A stretch of 62,000 bases of DNA from Symsagittifera roscoffensis. Taxonomy: Eukaryota; Xenacoelomorpha; Acoela; Convolutidae. The translations under genes were made by a program, and so were the position numbers. Numbering within the stretch: position 1 is the stretch's first letter; each line of letters begins with the position of its first letter. Positions 12,581 through 23,309 of the stretch are shown here, piece by piece. The notes beneath the pieces are model-generated. The model was not told the DNA's origin. It saw only the letters and a list, made by a program, of their open reading frames with translations, and searched no databases. The stretch is taken from NCBI RefSeq assembly GCF_963678635.1, contig NC_087069.1:4633472-4695471 (forward strand). Reading direction: 5' to 3'.

Positions 12581-13668
12581 TGTGAACAAGGTTTCGGCAT
12601 GAACACAAGAAAAATAATCATACATCCAATGCCAACACATCACTCAACCAGTGACGAAAATTCATATATCCCAGTAAACCTCCTAAAATTACGGAAACAT
12701 TGGTAGGAAAATAAAACCAAAAGACACACACAGTACACCTTTACAAGAACTATCACTAATGAACAACACTCATTTGGCGGAATTCACCTAAACATGAAAT
12801 TAGACTATTCAATAAGTAAAATCTATCAAGAAATGTCTTTGACAGAACTTGCAACACTCAATCAATTATGCGAACTTGAAACAACACAAATTTTACGATC
12901 ACTTGCTCTATCAGTACCTAAAATCCCTTATGCAGGATATTTACTATCAGGTAACATTTCACATTTTATTGTCTACGAAGGAAACATTTTATGGTTTTAC
13001 ACTTGTACCAAAAAAGTATCATCTTCATACGTTTTCAAAGACAAAAGATGCTATAAAAGAATCCCAATATTCTACAAAAATAAGGTACATTTTGTTGATA
13101 CACTCTCCAGAAGAAATTATTTTTGGGATACAACAGTTTCACGTGGATCAGAAAATAGCCACAATGTAGTACACTTGAACCCCGACGAAGATAAATACTA
13201 TCTTCTCACACCATATCCTACACTTATGCAACCACTAAAAAAGTTTTCACCAGAAAGCATTGGAGCTATTGCTCGCAATCCAAATGTCATTTTACAATCG
13301 ATCGGCTTCTACTCTAAATCCGACAATTAATATCACATACGTACATACCAGTTTCAAGAATTACTCACAGAAATGGACACTATATAACGACAATCTATAT
13401 GTCAAAACCTACGCAAACTTGCAGAAACAGCAGGCTTTTCAGACATATACGCACAAAATTACAGCGGATATTTTAAAGATATAAAATATTACATTTACTT
13501 TAATGTCGAAAAACACAGACCACAAGATATATCACAAACAAAAATTTCAAGTTTTAAAACTTTGAAAAAGGAACTTCTTGCCTTTCTAGGATGGCCCCAC
13601 TTCAGCTTAGAACGATTGACTATATTATACGCAAAGCTTAACTTTCTTGGATTTCTTTTCTCTCTACT
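12581..13668 (+). pseudogene. env: Second, partial envelope copy (tandem arrangement)
   Basis: From GTGAACAAGGTTTCGGCATG (about 12,582) the sequence repeats 10,964 onwards at an offset of about 1.6 kb. The 178-codon frame 12,794-13,330 is roughly 85% identical to 11,189-11,725 by eye. The frame is then broken (stop at 13,328, further stops to 13,400), and the sequence stops abruptly at 13,668 inside the membrane-anchor codons (after CTCTCTACTCA), where GC-rich element B begins. It could be the remains of a second insertion or the product of unequal recombination between related copies. Confidence 0.8.
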
Positions 13669-13915
13669 CAGTGTGGGTGAGTCCAACCCCCACTCTCCGG
13701 ACAAAAAAGTTCATCGACGTCCCCGTCGACCGTCGATCAGCCAAAATCGAGCAGATCGACTTTGGATTCCGGAACGCGAAGAGGACCATCTGGAGCGACC
13801 CAGTTGGACTCGGTATTGTCATGGCTGACGTATTAGATGCCGTCTTTATCGACATTCTGAATCTTCAAGATTGTCTCTCGAGGATCTGCTGGCAGATCAT
13901 GGAGCCATTCGAGCC
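13669..13915 (-). repeat. Direct repeat of pol C-terminus, copy 2
   Basis: About 245 bp match 15,266-15,515 in the same orientation at roughly 85-90% by eye (shared landmarks GATCTGCTGGCAGATCATGG and GACCATCTGGAGCGACCCAG). In 15,515-15,266 the minus strand reads as the end of pol, ending in a stop after 'VPESTLDLLYFG'. The copy here lies beyond ORF3 and is therefore out of place. Confidence 0.85.
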
Positions 13916-13924
13916 AGTGAGTCG

Positions 13925-15194
13925 GTTGTCCTCAATTCTTGCTCCATTTCCTCCATCTTTGTCTGGAACACGTCGTTTATCCAGCGTCTCCCTTGCTGAG
14001 TATTGAAGTGTATCCCATCTCTGGTGAGCGCGAGATGATCAGTCGTGCGGAGCGTATTCTCAAGATCCATGAGTCGCAGCTCGCTGGTCGCTGGGGTTGC
14101 TTCTCACCAGACTGCGGGTCATATCGTTCCACAGGGTCACATTGTTGTTCATGAAATCAGCCACTGACGTGCCCACCTCCGAGTTCTGCGGTATTTTGCA
14201 CAGCACCACGAGTCTGGGCCTGTAATTCTCCTTCAGGTCGTTCCGAAAGCAGACCAGTAGGGGCTCCCACTTGCCTTCTGGGGTAACAGGGACCCCTGAA
14301 ACGTCATTGGAACCGAGCATTATCACCAACGTATCTAGGTGATCCTCGCCTTGGAACTCCATGATCTTGATGACCTGAGCCATGAAGGCCCCTCCAAAAG
14401 ATAGAACAGTGGTCTGACCCATCACAAAAATCCCGTTCAGATCCCTCACTAACTATAACCAACAACCAAATGACGACTCCCTGGGGGAATTGCCTGGTTG
14501 CTTATGGCAGGGTTCCAGCTCATGAAGTTCAAACAAGGTAGAGGATGCTCAGTGGCTACTTACATGAACAGGTTCCGTACCGCTAGGTACTTTATAATGT
14601 CCACTATGCGAGATCTCTGATTCGTTTCGCCACGTGTAGTTCCCGTTGGTACAATGGCTCGAGATATTCGCTGCGAGCTATTCGAGAAATGATTAAGGCG
14701 TTGGGAAGGGACGACCCTACCCAGCGTCCGTCCAGTGGTGGCCCTGTTGATCTCATTCATCACTGCTTTGGCTACCTGATTGAATGACTCCTGAAACTGG
14801 GGAGCCAAATAGGTATCTGAAGGATCCGGTATCATTTTCCTCGGGTTCGGAGCAGGTTGTGATGTCTGATGAGGAGCCCCGAGCTCTCTCATGGACCGCA
14901 GAGCTCCCGTGCCTTCGTCCTGGGACTTGTGTACCTGGATCCATCCGAGGAGTTCATCGTCGCCAGAACCTCCGGTGGCACTTGGCTCAATCTCGCCATA
15001 TCTAACTATTTCAGGTGTCTTGTCTCTTCCTCTTTGAGAGCTATTCGCTTGTCCTCGAATTTCTTCTTCCACTCGTCTCTTTGCCGAGCTTTTCCCTGTA
15101 CTCCCACAAATTGGTATACAGCTCCTTCTGGTCTTTTTCTTTCTTTCCCAATGTCTCAATAGTCTGAGATGTCTGAATCTCCATCTCACTCATG
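13925..15194 (-). pseudogene. ORF3 of element B: SGNH/GDSL-type hydrolase-like protein
   Basis: Third ORF downstream of pol, broken by frameshifts. The N-terminal part starts at about 15,194 (MSEMEIQTSQ), shifts frame near 15,090 and continues as a Ser/Arg-rich linker to about 14,560. The C-terminal part carries the blocks of the SGNH hydrolase family. A block I remnant lies at about 14,460-14,452 (Gly-Tyr-Ser where Gly-Asp-Ser is usual, plus a missing base). A glycine block 'SFGGA' follows, then block III Gly-Ser-Asn-Asp at about 14,314-14,303. After another frameshift comes block V Asp-Gly-Ile-His-Phe-Asn at 14,019-14,002. The family hydrolyses esters, and esterase-like domains are known in some retroelements such as CR1 LINEs. 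The role in this element is not known. Confidence 0.75.
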
Positions 15195-15265
15195 TTTACT
15201 CTCTTCTGTTTCCAGTTCTCCAGTTTCCCTTGCCGATATTAAATTTTCAATGATCAGATTTTCGG

Positions 15266-15515
15266 TATGGGTGAGTCCTACCCCCACTCCCGGACAAAAA
15301 TTTCCATGGAAGTCTCCGTCGACCATCGATCAGCCAAAATAGAGCAGATCGAGAGTGGATTCCGGAACGCGTAGAGGACCATCTGGAGCGACCCAGTTGG
15401 ACTCGGTTTTGTCATGGCTGACGTATTTGATGCCGTCTTTATCGACATTCTGAATTGTCAAGATTTTCTCTCAAGGATCTGCTGGCAGATCATGGAGCCA
15501 ATCGAGCTACGGGTG
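15266..15515 (-). repeat. Direct repeat of pol C-terminus, copy 1 (in place)
   Basis: Same sequence as 13,669-13,915, located directly after the pol tail. The minus-strand frame can be read as the end of pol (for example 'KYVSHDKTESNWVAPDGP') with one internal stop and a terminal stop, so this is taken as the original position. The two copies bracket ORF3. Confidence 0.85.
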
Positions 15516-16330
15516 GTTTTTATATTCTTGCTTATGAGTCTGCTCCACATCTGGTTCGAACTGTACTTCTGATTCGGAGCGATCGTCGATTGAATCATAT
15601 TCCATGTCATTGACTAAGCCGATCTCTTGTTGCACCGCTACTTCATCCAGTCCCACCAGCGAGTCCATCAAATCTCTTAAGACTATCCTGTCTATGACGA
15701 AATCCTCGCCATACTGGTCGTACTTTTCCTTGTTGCTTCCTTTCTTGCCCTGCCGTGTCTCCGTGGAGAAAAGAAGGTCAGGTTGTACTCCTTTATCAAT
15801 TTTTGTTTGCTCTGGGCAGTTCCACTCTTCTTCTGTATCTGGAAGAGTTTCGTCGTCAACTTCCACTCTCTCAGTCAACTCCAGATCTAGTGGCAGATCA
15901 CACTCATCTACGACCTCATTCCCGTCGTTTTTGTCACGTGTGCCTTTCATTCGCCTCGTAGGCAGGATCCACTGTCAATTAGTCTCTCTATTGCATGTCA
16001 GCTGGGATGCACCAGTCCTCTGATGAGGCATTGTGCGATTTGATGTTTTCGTCATGAGCTGCTCGTCCGGTGCTCAATCGAAAAAAAAACGACTTCCTTG
16101 GGGTACTTCTGTTATCTGAAAAGGACAGGCCATTTTTTCAATAAATTTTTGGTTCCCTTTGGTGGAACTACTTCCTGGAATACCCAGACATAAGCTCCGA
16201 CCGAGTAAGGTTTCGCATCCGCAGTCCTTTCATCAAATCTCCTCTTTTGTCTGATTTGCGCCTGTTGCGTATTCCTCCTGCATAATTCATTGAGGTCCTG
16301 CTGTCTTCTAATAACATCACGCACGTACGT
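15507..16330 (-). pseudogene. pol: pol C-terminal tail, element B
   Basis: Frame 16,324-16,112 contains a basic helix followed by 'AYVWVFQEVVPPKGTKNLLKKW', the usual GPY/F-like module after a Ty3/Gypsy integrase. A shift follows, then the 147-codon acidic frame 15,950-15,507 (rich in Asp and Glu). The acidic tail is unusual for an integrase C-terminus and has no motif I can name. It joins the block at 15,515-15,266. Confidence 0.65.
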
Positions 16331-16990
16331 TTGCGGTGCTGCTTTCTTTCCAGGGTAGAAGAACGTTAATGAAAGAGCTTTCTCGTGACCAGTTAGCCAG
16401 ACTTTTTCCCGTGGTGGGATATTCTGTGCTGTTATAAGCGCCCATCACTTGCGGCAAGTGTCTATCCCAGTCATCCATGTAGCGTGAGCAATAAACTCTC
16501 AACATGGATACCAACGTGCGATTTTGTCTTTCAACTAGGCCATTCGTTTGTGGGTGATAAGTGGTCGAGTGCCACCTGCGACCTCTACCTTAAATCCTTC
16601 GTCAGATCACCCACGAATGCTTTGCCATTGTCTGATTGGAATGTGATGGGGCAGCCGTGTCTCGCTATCCATACATTTATCAAGTGGTCGCCTGTTTCTT
16701 CTGCTGACGCGGTTATGCCGGGTGCTGCCTCTGCGTATTTCGTGAAACGATCAATCATTACCAGCACTTGATTATAGCCCGTTGCTGTCATCCATATCTT
16801 CTGATGATCAATTTGCACCTTTTCGTTGAATCCCGATGACTCGATTGACTGCAGAGAGAACCTCACTTTCCTGGGTTCGTTCGCCTGTTGACACGACAAG
16901 CATGCACAGATCCACTTTTCGGAAGCCTTCTTCAAACCAGGCCATTCGAATCGTTTCTGTATCCTGTTGTACACTTTGTCCACGCCTTAA
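16330..16990 (-). pseudogene. Integrase core, element B
   Basis: Frame 16,983-16,585 holds the zinc-binding Cys-Leu-Ser-Cys, the first catalytic Asp in 'VQIDHQKI' and the second in 'FQSDNGKAF'. A frameshift follows. The third residue is visible as 'GLVERQNRTL' near 16,530, leading into the frame 16,514-16,317. All three acidic residues of the D,D-35-E triad therefore survive, but the frame does not. Confidence 0.85.
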
Positions 16991-18331
16991 TGGCCCATCT
17001 GATCATGTGAACGAAAGATCAATTCGGTCTGGTATACTGTGGTAACATTATTGAGTTTTACTTGTGAAGGACTTTGTCCTCTTCCTTGCGTTTACATGCT
17101 ACGATTCCGTCTTTGTTCAGGTACAACAAATTTTTTTTCTCTTCAGATAAAATTGCTTCAAGATCTTACAGAAGTCTTCCTCTAAATCTCCAATGTCAGG
17201 TGCTCCGTTCTCGGTCGATCTCTTCAAATTGCTCGTCAATCTATCATTTCGTTGAGCCCTTAAGAGATCCGACAGCCGATATCTGGCTTTCTTATACGTC
17301 TTTACCACGTTCAATTGTCCGCTTACTATCTCCGGGACATGGGCATCATCCATCAATTTGACACACCATATCTTCTTCAACGGTGTTGCTTCCTGCACAG
17401 ACGGTTCCACTTGGTACCGACGACTGTTCCATGTGGAAGTAATCTGGTTGGGCGTTTCGACTTGCTATCAGTTCAAGCTCATCTGCGGCATTAACCACTA
17501 CAGTGCCCTCCTCATCGGAGGTATACCTGTCTCTGTCCGGGTCCTGGTGCATTTACCGGTCCAACCCGCGCTGTTTCCATTCCACCAACAAGGAATGAAT
17601 CCCAATATCCGAAACATCAGAATTGGAAGTAGTTTCCGATGTGTTCTCCCAGGACTGAGGTCTCGAGTCATCACTCGAGCCGATGGACTCCACATGTTTA
17701 TGTTCCAATCTGTCTGTGATGTTTCTCGACTCCCCGGACAAAATTCTGGCCATCGGTCGCTTTAAATCTGGCTCCCCCGACAACATTTTGTCCCTCGGTT
17801 GTCCTAGCATTGTCTCCCCGGACAAGTCTTCCTGTCCGGGCTCGAAAGTGCCTGACTCGCCGGACAGTGTCTCGTCCCCGGATGAACAACCCGAGCTCGC
17901 CTCATATTCTTCCCTTGCATCCGTGAAATGTACCTTCCTCGTGAAGCTCGATTTTGACTCGAGCCTGACTTTTCAGTGGTTTGGACTTGGGTTGATGCCC
18001 GATGTTCCGTGAAACAAGTCCTCAACAAGACATCTTTCGGCATTGAGTTCACGAGCTGGTTCACTATCGACCGGCAATCCTGATCAACGTCTCGACTGCG
18101 AATGGTCACTCGCCTGATCCAGATTGGATCGGACTAGCAGATCCAGCGGGACAGGCTCACCCCTTGCCAATACCTTCATTTCAGCGGCCGTCTCCACCGA
18201 AAGTTCAGGGTGTCCTGGTATGGGGTGCCCTGACTTGTCCAGCCACCTAGTGAGTGGTCGTTTATCGTAGATCTCCTTATCTGGGAATGAAAAACCGTCT
18301 TTGATTTCTGCTTGGTTATCCTGCTTCTATT
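16991..18331 (-). pseudogene. Linker between RNase H and integrase, element B, with short repeats
   Basis: About 1.3 kb of degenerate coding sequence connecting RNase H to integrase. It has overlapping short frames (18,109-17,804, 17,825-17,553, 17,552-17,346 and 17,410-17,117). The stretch 17,720-17,890 repeats a CCGGACA/TGTCCGG motif at intervals of roughly 30-45 bases, giving repeated 'LSGE' in the protein. It is longer than the usual RNase H-integrase connection of Ty3/Gypsy elements. The last part (17,410-17,117) carries an alternating basic and acidic helix. Confidence 0.5.
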
Positions 18332-19700
18332 CTAGTCGCTTATAGAATTCTGTTTTTTTTTACTGAGGCTATCAGCATTCTGGTGCTTGTCACGGTTACG
18401 GTGCTCTATGATCATGTGGTATCCGTCCAGGTGCACTATCCAACGACCAATATAACTTTGGTCCATCGAAAAGGTTTTCAGCCAGGCAAGAGCACGATTA
18501 TCCACACGCAACTTGAAGGTAGCACTCCCGAAGTAGGCTCTGTATTTTCCACGAATCATTTCCGCTTTTGCCGCACCGTACTTCATTTCAGTAGCACTCA
18601 GGCCCTCACTTCCATAGGCTAATGGACGGAGAACCGTTCTCTCGTTCCACTCCTGCTCCTGGTGAAGTATGCCCGATATCACAACTACTGATACATCCAT
18701 GTCTAACACAAACATCCCCTTCTCTGTTGGCATGCCGAGGACTGGTGCCTGGCAAAGTTCGCGTTTAATGTTTGTAAATTAAACTTTTGCCTCATCAGTC
18801 CAAGTGAATTTTTTACCCTTGTTTCTCATCAACTGCTGCATGAGGTATATCTTATCGGCGTATCCTTTGATGAACTCTCGATAATTGTTAGCAAACCCCA
18901 AGAAGCTCATCAGTTGCGTGTCTGTCTTCGGTGCCTTCCAGGTCAAGACCGCGTCGACCGCTTCGGGATCCGGTCTTACTCCATGCTTATCCACAAGGCG
19001 GCCCGGATATTTTATGGAATCTCTGAGAATTTCACACTTTGAGGGTTTTCACTCAGGCCCATCTGTTTCATGCAATTAAACACCTCATTCAACCTCTCTA
19101 TATGATCATCTAGGGATGGTGTTGCGATCACGACATCATCGAAATAATGATGAGGTTCCCGTATTTCTTGCTTACATTCGTGAGTGCCTGGGCCATCAGT
19201 CGCTGGGCCTGGCCGTCGCGTTGCACAATCCAAACGGCATCCTCTTCCACTGGAACAATCCCAGCTCAAACGCGAAACCCGTTTTCTCCGATCTTTCTGA
19301 GTGGCACTTCCCAGAATGCAGAGCCCAAATCCAACGTCGTGAAGAACTTTGCGTCCCCTAAATTGGAGAGGCTCTCATCAATGCGGAGAATCGGGCATGC
19401 GTAGTTTATCTTCACTGCGTTCAAGTAACAAAAATCACAACAAAACCTGAGTTGCCCCTTTTCTTTTTAGCCATGACCAGGTCACAAGACCACAGGGACT
19501 TCGACGCCTCGATCATGTCGTACTTCATTAACATCTTGATTTCTTTCCTGCAGGCTTCTGCTTTGTGTGGGGTCACTCTCCTCGCCCCTTCCCTGTGAGG
19601 TACTGAGCTCTACCTCAATCTCGTGTTCTACAAAATTGCAGCAACCTATGTCGACCTTATGTTTCGAAAAAACTTCTGCATTCCGATTTAGCACCACCCT
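18332..19700 (-). pseudogene. pol: Reverse transcriptase and RNase H, element B
   Basis: RT begins near 19,700. Frame 19,269-19,012 contains the catalytic Tyr-Phe-Asp-Asp (about 19,146-19,135) followed by 'VVIATPSLDDHIERL'. The thumb and connection continue in 18,994-18,779 ('MSFLGFANNYREFIKGYA'). RNase H is the frame 18,733-18,332 ('VLDMDVSVVVISGIL', 'EMKYGAAKAEM', 'LRVDNRALAWL', 'NADSLSKK'). The catalytic RT motif is intact, but frameshifts lie between the blocks. Confidence 0.9.
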
Positions 19701-20330
19701 GTATGAATCTAGTTCCTTATCCGATACTTACCACTACAGATGTTCTATGATCTGTTTCAATAACACACTGACACACAGTCCGCTCTGAGTGAGTGAGAAG
19801 CTTCCTCCTAAATTAGCCGAGCTCTTACTGTTTGGATTTGGTACCAGACACACCTGTCTGTCATTACTGAGTTCATTCAAGTTCCTCATCCTGAACGTCG
19901 CTACTACGGCTTGTTTTGGCTTCAGTCTAACTTTTCGATCCAGGAACGTCGGCACCTTTGCCTGGTTAATTAAGCTCCTTTTAGGAGGTTTCTTTTCAGA
20001 CTTCCTCTCAGGCTCTTTGATCCTGATCAACCCGTCGTTGAGGTCGATCGTGACATCAAAGTTGAGTACAAAGTCCCTCCCCAGGATGAATTGATTGGAT
20101 TTATCCAAACTTTCTACTACCAGGAAGCTCATCCAAAGTTGTCTCCCTCCAAGCTGTAGTGATATGATCAGATTGCTCCCTGATAAGCAGCTGCCAGTCT
20201 GATTTTGGTCGGTATCAGATCCAACCTGTCGAAGCCCATATCAGTCCAGGTGCTGAATGACATGACACTGACCACTGCTCCCGTGTGTAACAGTCCTTTT
20301 ACTGAAAGTTCAGCCATAATCCACCTTTAG
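19701..20330 (-). pseudogene. Aspartic protease region, element B
   Basis: At about 20,318-20,170 the minus strand reads 'MAELSVKGLL' followed by His-Thr-Gly-Ala-Val-Val-Ser-Val, matching the retropepsin active-site turn except that the catalytic Asp is His. The flap and C-terminal half are in the frame 20,132-19,734 ('ILGRDFVLNFDVTIDL'), in which the Gly-Arg-Asp block is normal for the family. A frameshift separates the two. The lost Asp would inactivate the protease. Confidence 0.75.
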
Positions 20331-20600
20331 CGGGTCGGCCGAATCCGCCTCCAGGCTCGTGTTGCCTCTTTCTTCCTCGACTCAGCTTTGTTCATCAGAC
20401 GTGTTCGGCTGGCTTTGACGCCCGAAAGCGCCTCTCCATGGCGGAGAAGTTTTTCGTCCGCCACCGCATCCCGAAATTGAGCGCAATCCGACTTGAAGTG
20501 ACCCTCCAAATTGCAGAAGAAGCACCTTGGTCCATACTTCATTATAAGTCCTCTCACGTACTCTTCGTGGTCCTCGTCGGTTGCATCAACGGCGTCGAGA
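20331..20600 (-). pseudogene. gag: gag nucleocapsid zinc knuckle, element B
   Basis: Frame 20,557-20,327 contains a complete CCHC knuckle of the CX2CX4HX4C form ('CFFCNLEGHFKSDC', starting near 20,524) followed by a basic Arg/Lys-rich tail that would bind the RNA genome. It is separated from the capsid frame by a frameshift. Confidence 0.85.
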
Positions 20601-20602
20601 AA

Positions 20603-21712
20603 CTAGCCTATCGCTTTCATGCTCTGTTTGTAAGTAGAACAGACAAAAACATGGTAGTCCATCGATCTGCAATTCGTATATGACCTCCTCTTATCCATGT
20701 TTTCACGAGTTTTGTACCAACTGAAGTTCGCGCCAGTGTTTGTTCCGCTGTAGTTGACATTGCTGTAACGATTTGGCGCCCTTGGTTTTATGAGCAAGTA
20801 CTCACGCGAATTCATACGCAAATCATCGGGCGTGGGTACCTGGTCAAGCGACAGGGTGAAGTGTGTGGCCAGCATGGTTTTCAGCTCATCACTTCTCACT
20901 CCATCCATAAACTTCGAGGCGATCGCCAAGTTTAGCTCCGATATTCTCTCATCGGGATTGCTCCTCCTTCTGAGTAATTCTAGGTCATCCAAAAAATAGT
21001 CTTTGGATTCGTCATCTCTTTGACGCCTCTTTTCAAATTTCACCATAGCTTGATGCCCTTGTACTTCAGAGTCGAAACGATTCAGCAAGATGTCGAAAAT
21101 CTTGCGAGCGCTGTCTCGTTCATTAGTCCTTTTCGCCATTGCACAACTTAGGGCGGTACCCTCCAGGTTGCTCGTCAATGCGCTGCATTCCTGTTTCTTT
21201 GAGAGATTATCTTCCCGAAAATGTAATTTCATGACCTCTATCCAGGTGTCGATGCAGCCATCTGAATCGTCTTTGCATGACTTCGGCTTCTTGAGTGTCC
21301 TTCTTGACTTCTCTCCTCTCTCGGTTGAGTTCGAGAGTTTGGTGATGAAAGTTTCAAGAGATCCATTCAGGGGCTTAAACATTGAGGCATACATCGTTGT
21401 GTACTGCGAGACTGTAGTCAGATCTGGCACTGATCTGACTTGTGGCACAGTGGGCAATCGTGTCTCCGGAGGGGCAACCACTTCCGGCGGGACCGGGTTT
21501 GTCCAACCGGGCTCCGATGGGGCTGCCCTGGGCCGCTCCCTACGATTAAATTTGTAATTTGATCTCGAACTTGGCTGGGCCCCAGCATGGCCGCGGGCTC
21601 GGTCTCTGTCATTTGCCTGGCGTGAGCGTTTTTTTGGGGCGGAACGCTCTTCCCGATTGCCGTTTAAGATCTCGTCAAGCTTCCGCATCATCAGGTCAGA
21701 TTTGGCATCCAA
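20603..21712 (-). CDS. gag: gag central and capsid part, element B
   Basis: A 369-codon open frame, the longest of this element. The first 110 residues are Arg- and Pro-rich and basic. From about residue 110 the sequence is compatible with a Ty3/Gypsy capsid: 'SLETFITKLSNSTERG', then 'WIEVMKLHFREDNL' with the usual Trp, 'LEGTALSCAMAKR', and 'LLNRFDSEVQGHQAMVKFEKRRQRDDESKDYFLDDLELL'-type helices (quoted in parts) near residues 200-250. The frame is closed before the zinc knuckle by a shift. It is an element gene that happens to be open over this length, not evidence of a working copy. Confidence 0.75.
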   Translation of the reverse strand: MDAKSDLMMRKLDEILNGNREERSAPKKRSRQANDRDRARGHAGAQPSSRSNYKFNRRERPRAAPSEPGWTNPVPPEVVAPPETRLPTVPQVRSVPDLTTVSQYTTMYASMFKPLNGSLETFITKLSNSTERGEKSRRTLKKPKSCKDDSDGCIDTWIEVMKLHFREDNLSKKQECSALTSNLEGTALSCAMAKRTNERDSARKIFDILLNRFDSEVQGHQAMVKFEKRRQRDDESKDYFLDDLELLRRRSNPDERISELNLAIASKFMDGVRSDELKTMLATHFTLSLDQVPTPDDLRMNSREYLLIKPRAPNRYSNVNYSGTNTGANFSWYKTRENMDKRRSYTNCRSMDYHVFVCSTYKQSMKAIG

Positions 21713-21781
21713 CCTTTTCTCCAGTCATTGTATGAGCATAGGTATTGTCATGATCGTTCAACAGTCGTTCGATCTCTCTTT

Positions 21782-22696
21782 TCATCCTATCTTCTCTTTC
21801 ATCCACTCCTTTGTTGCTTGAGCCAAGCTCTCCGCTAGGCATTGATCGGTGTTACGAATCAACTGGGCCTGATCGACTCTCGCCTGTGACTTCACGTTTA
21901 TTAGCTCAACTCGCAATTTGTCTTGACCCTGGTGAGCTCTCTCCTCGACTCGATCTAATCTCTTAGTCATGTCCCGTCGCAGCTCTTCAAGGCCTGTCAT
22001 TATGCCAGCAAGCATGTCACTTATATCACATGCCGCGCCCGATACCGGGGTGAGACCCAGAGAAGCTGAGGTCAACTGAGGTTGTAACCTGGTACTTGAT
22101 GACGCGCCGCCCTTCTGCGTGCCCATCGACATCATCAACCTGTCCAACGTCGAGGGTACTCCTACGATTATCCCATCAGACATCGGCCTGGTCAGCGAGT
22201 TGGACAATGTTTTCTTGCTCTAATCGTTCATTGGATTCGGCGTGAAGTCCACATCCGAATTAGCTAAACCCTCAGTTTGGAGTGACGCCATGCGCTCATC
22301 ATACAAAGACTTCCAGCTTTTCTTCGCTTTCGAACTCGTTTGTTCATCCCTCGGGCTAATACTTGAGATCATCGCATTCTTGCTCTGCTTGACTAGAGAT
22401 AATTGTTCTTTTCTCCCATTGTTACCCTTAGTCTCGGATTTGGACATTCCCCTGAACAGTAATTCTTCTCGCGGTTCGATCTCGGAACGCTCCGAGGCCT
22501 CCCCCGTTGTTTCAAACTCCTCCCGTTTAAAGTCCTCGCTTGATTCGGGATGTTGTGATGTTGGTAATCGGGTCGGATCAGCGTTTGCTCCTCTTCCTCG
22601 AAGCGTCCCTAAGCGTCTCGCTTGTCCGGTCTCAACACTTCCCCTAGATTGCCATCGAGGTTCTTGTCGCTTCTCAGTTTCAATCCACTCACTCAA
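21782..22696 (-). pseudogene. gag: gag N-terminal part, element B
   Basis: Two adjoining frames, 22,696-22,220 (158 codons, start MSEWIETEKRQEP) and 22,207-21,782 (141 codons). The second contains a long charged helix ('MLAGIMTGLEELRRDMTKRL') that looks like a coiled coil and would suit gag multimerisation. A stop lies between the two frames, and another break separates them from the capsid frame. Confidence 0.6.
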
Positions 22697-22785
22697 AGAC
22701 CAGCTTGACCTTTAGTCGATGCTTCGTCAGCAAAAATGTCGGAATTGCTGCTAATCGTGGATCGGCTACGCCGTGTTTTAAACTT

Positions 22786-22855
22786 TCGTGTAGTCCCCGT
22801 GCTCTTGTAGTCCCCGTGTAGTCCCTCGTGTAGCCCCCGTGTAGCGGGGGAACCT
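22786..22855. repeat. Short GTGTAGTCCCC tandem repeat
   Basis: Four or five imperfect copies of GTGTAGTCCCCGT occur in about 70 bp near the start of gag in element B. It is probably microsatellite-like expansion in the untranslated leader. Confidence 0.8.
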
Positions 22856-23309
22856 TAGTTGTTGCTCCTAACGAGTCTCTGCGCTGCTTGCTACGTGATA
22901 AAAGAAGTTTTTGACGGCAAAGCACAACTTTCAAAATTAGATTCGAAAAAAATTGCTCAAGTCTACTCACTAAAGTCCTCTAATATCAAAAATATACCTT
23001 TAATCTCATAGAGATACTGTAAGTTACTCAATTCAAGCTATACAATGGGCCTGCTTACCGTTTAGATATTACAATTTCCGCTCAGTTACCTGGTATAACA
23101 ATATCACAGATCTTTCAAAAGATATAATCAATACAAAAAAGAGATTACTAGATAAGAACACCCTATAGGGGACAGCGATCTTTTTGTTCAGTATCACTTT
23201 ACCACTACAGACGTATCAAATCACTGCCTCGTTTAAGATCAAACAATATTTTATAAAAGAGCAGTGATGGTTTCAGTTACAGGTAATTAAAACTTAGTCT
23301 TAAAGAAAA

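Noticed and set aside
14453-14563. Possible intron (GTAAGT ... TATAG) inside the SGNH ORF of element B
   Set aside because: The segment is itself coding: it carries the block I region of the hydrolase, so the signals are coincidental.
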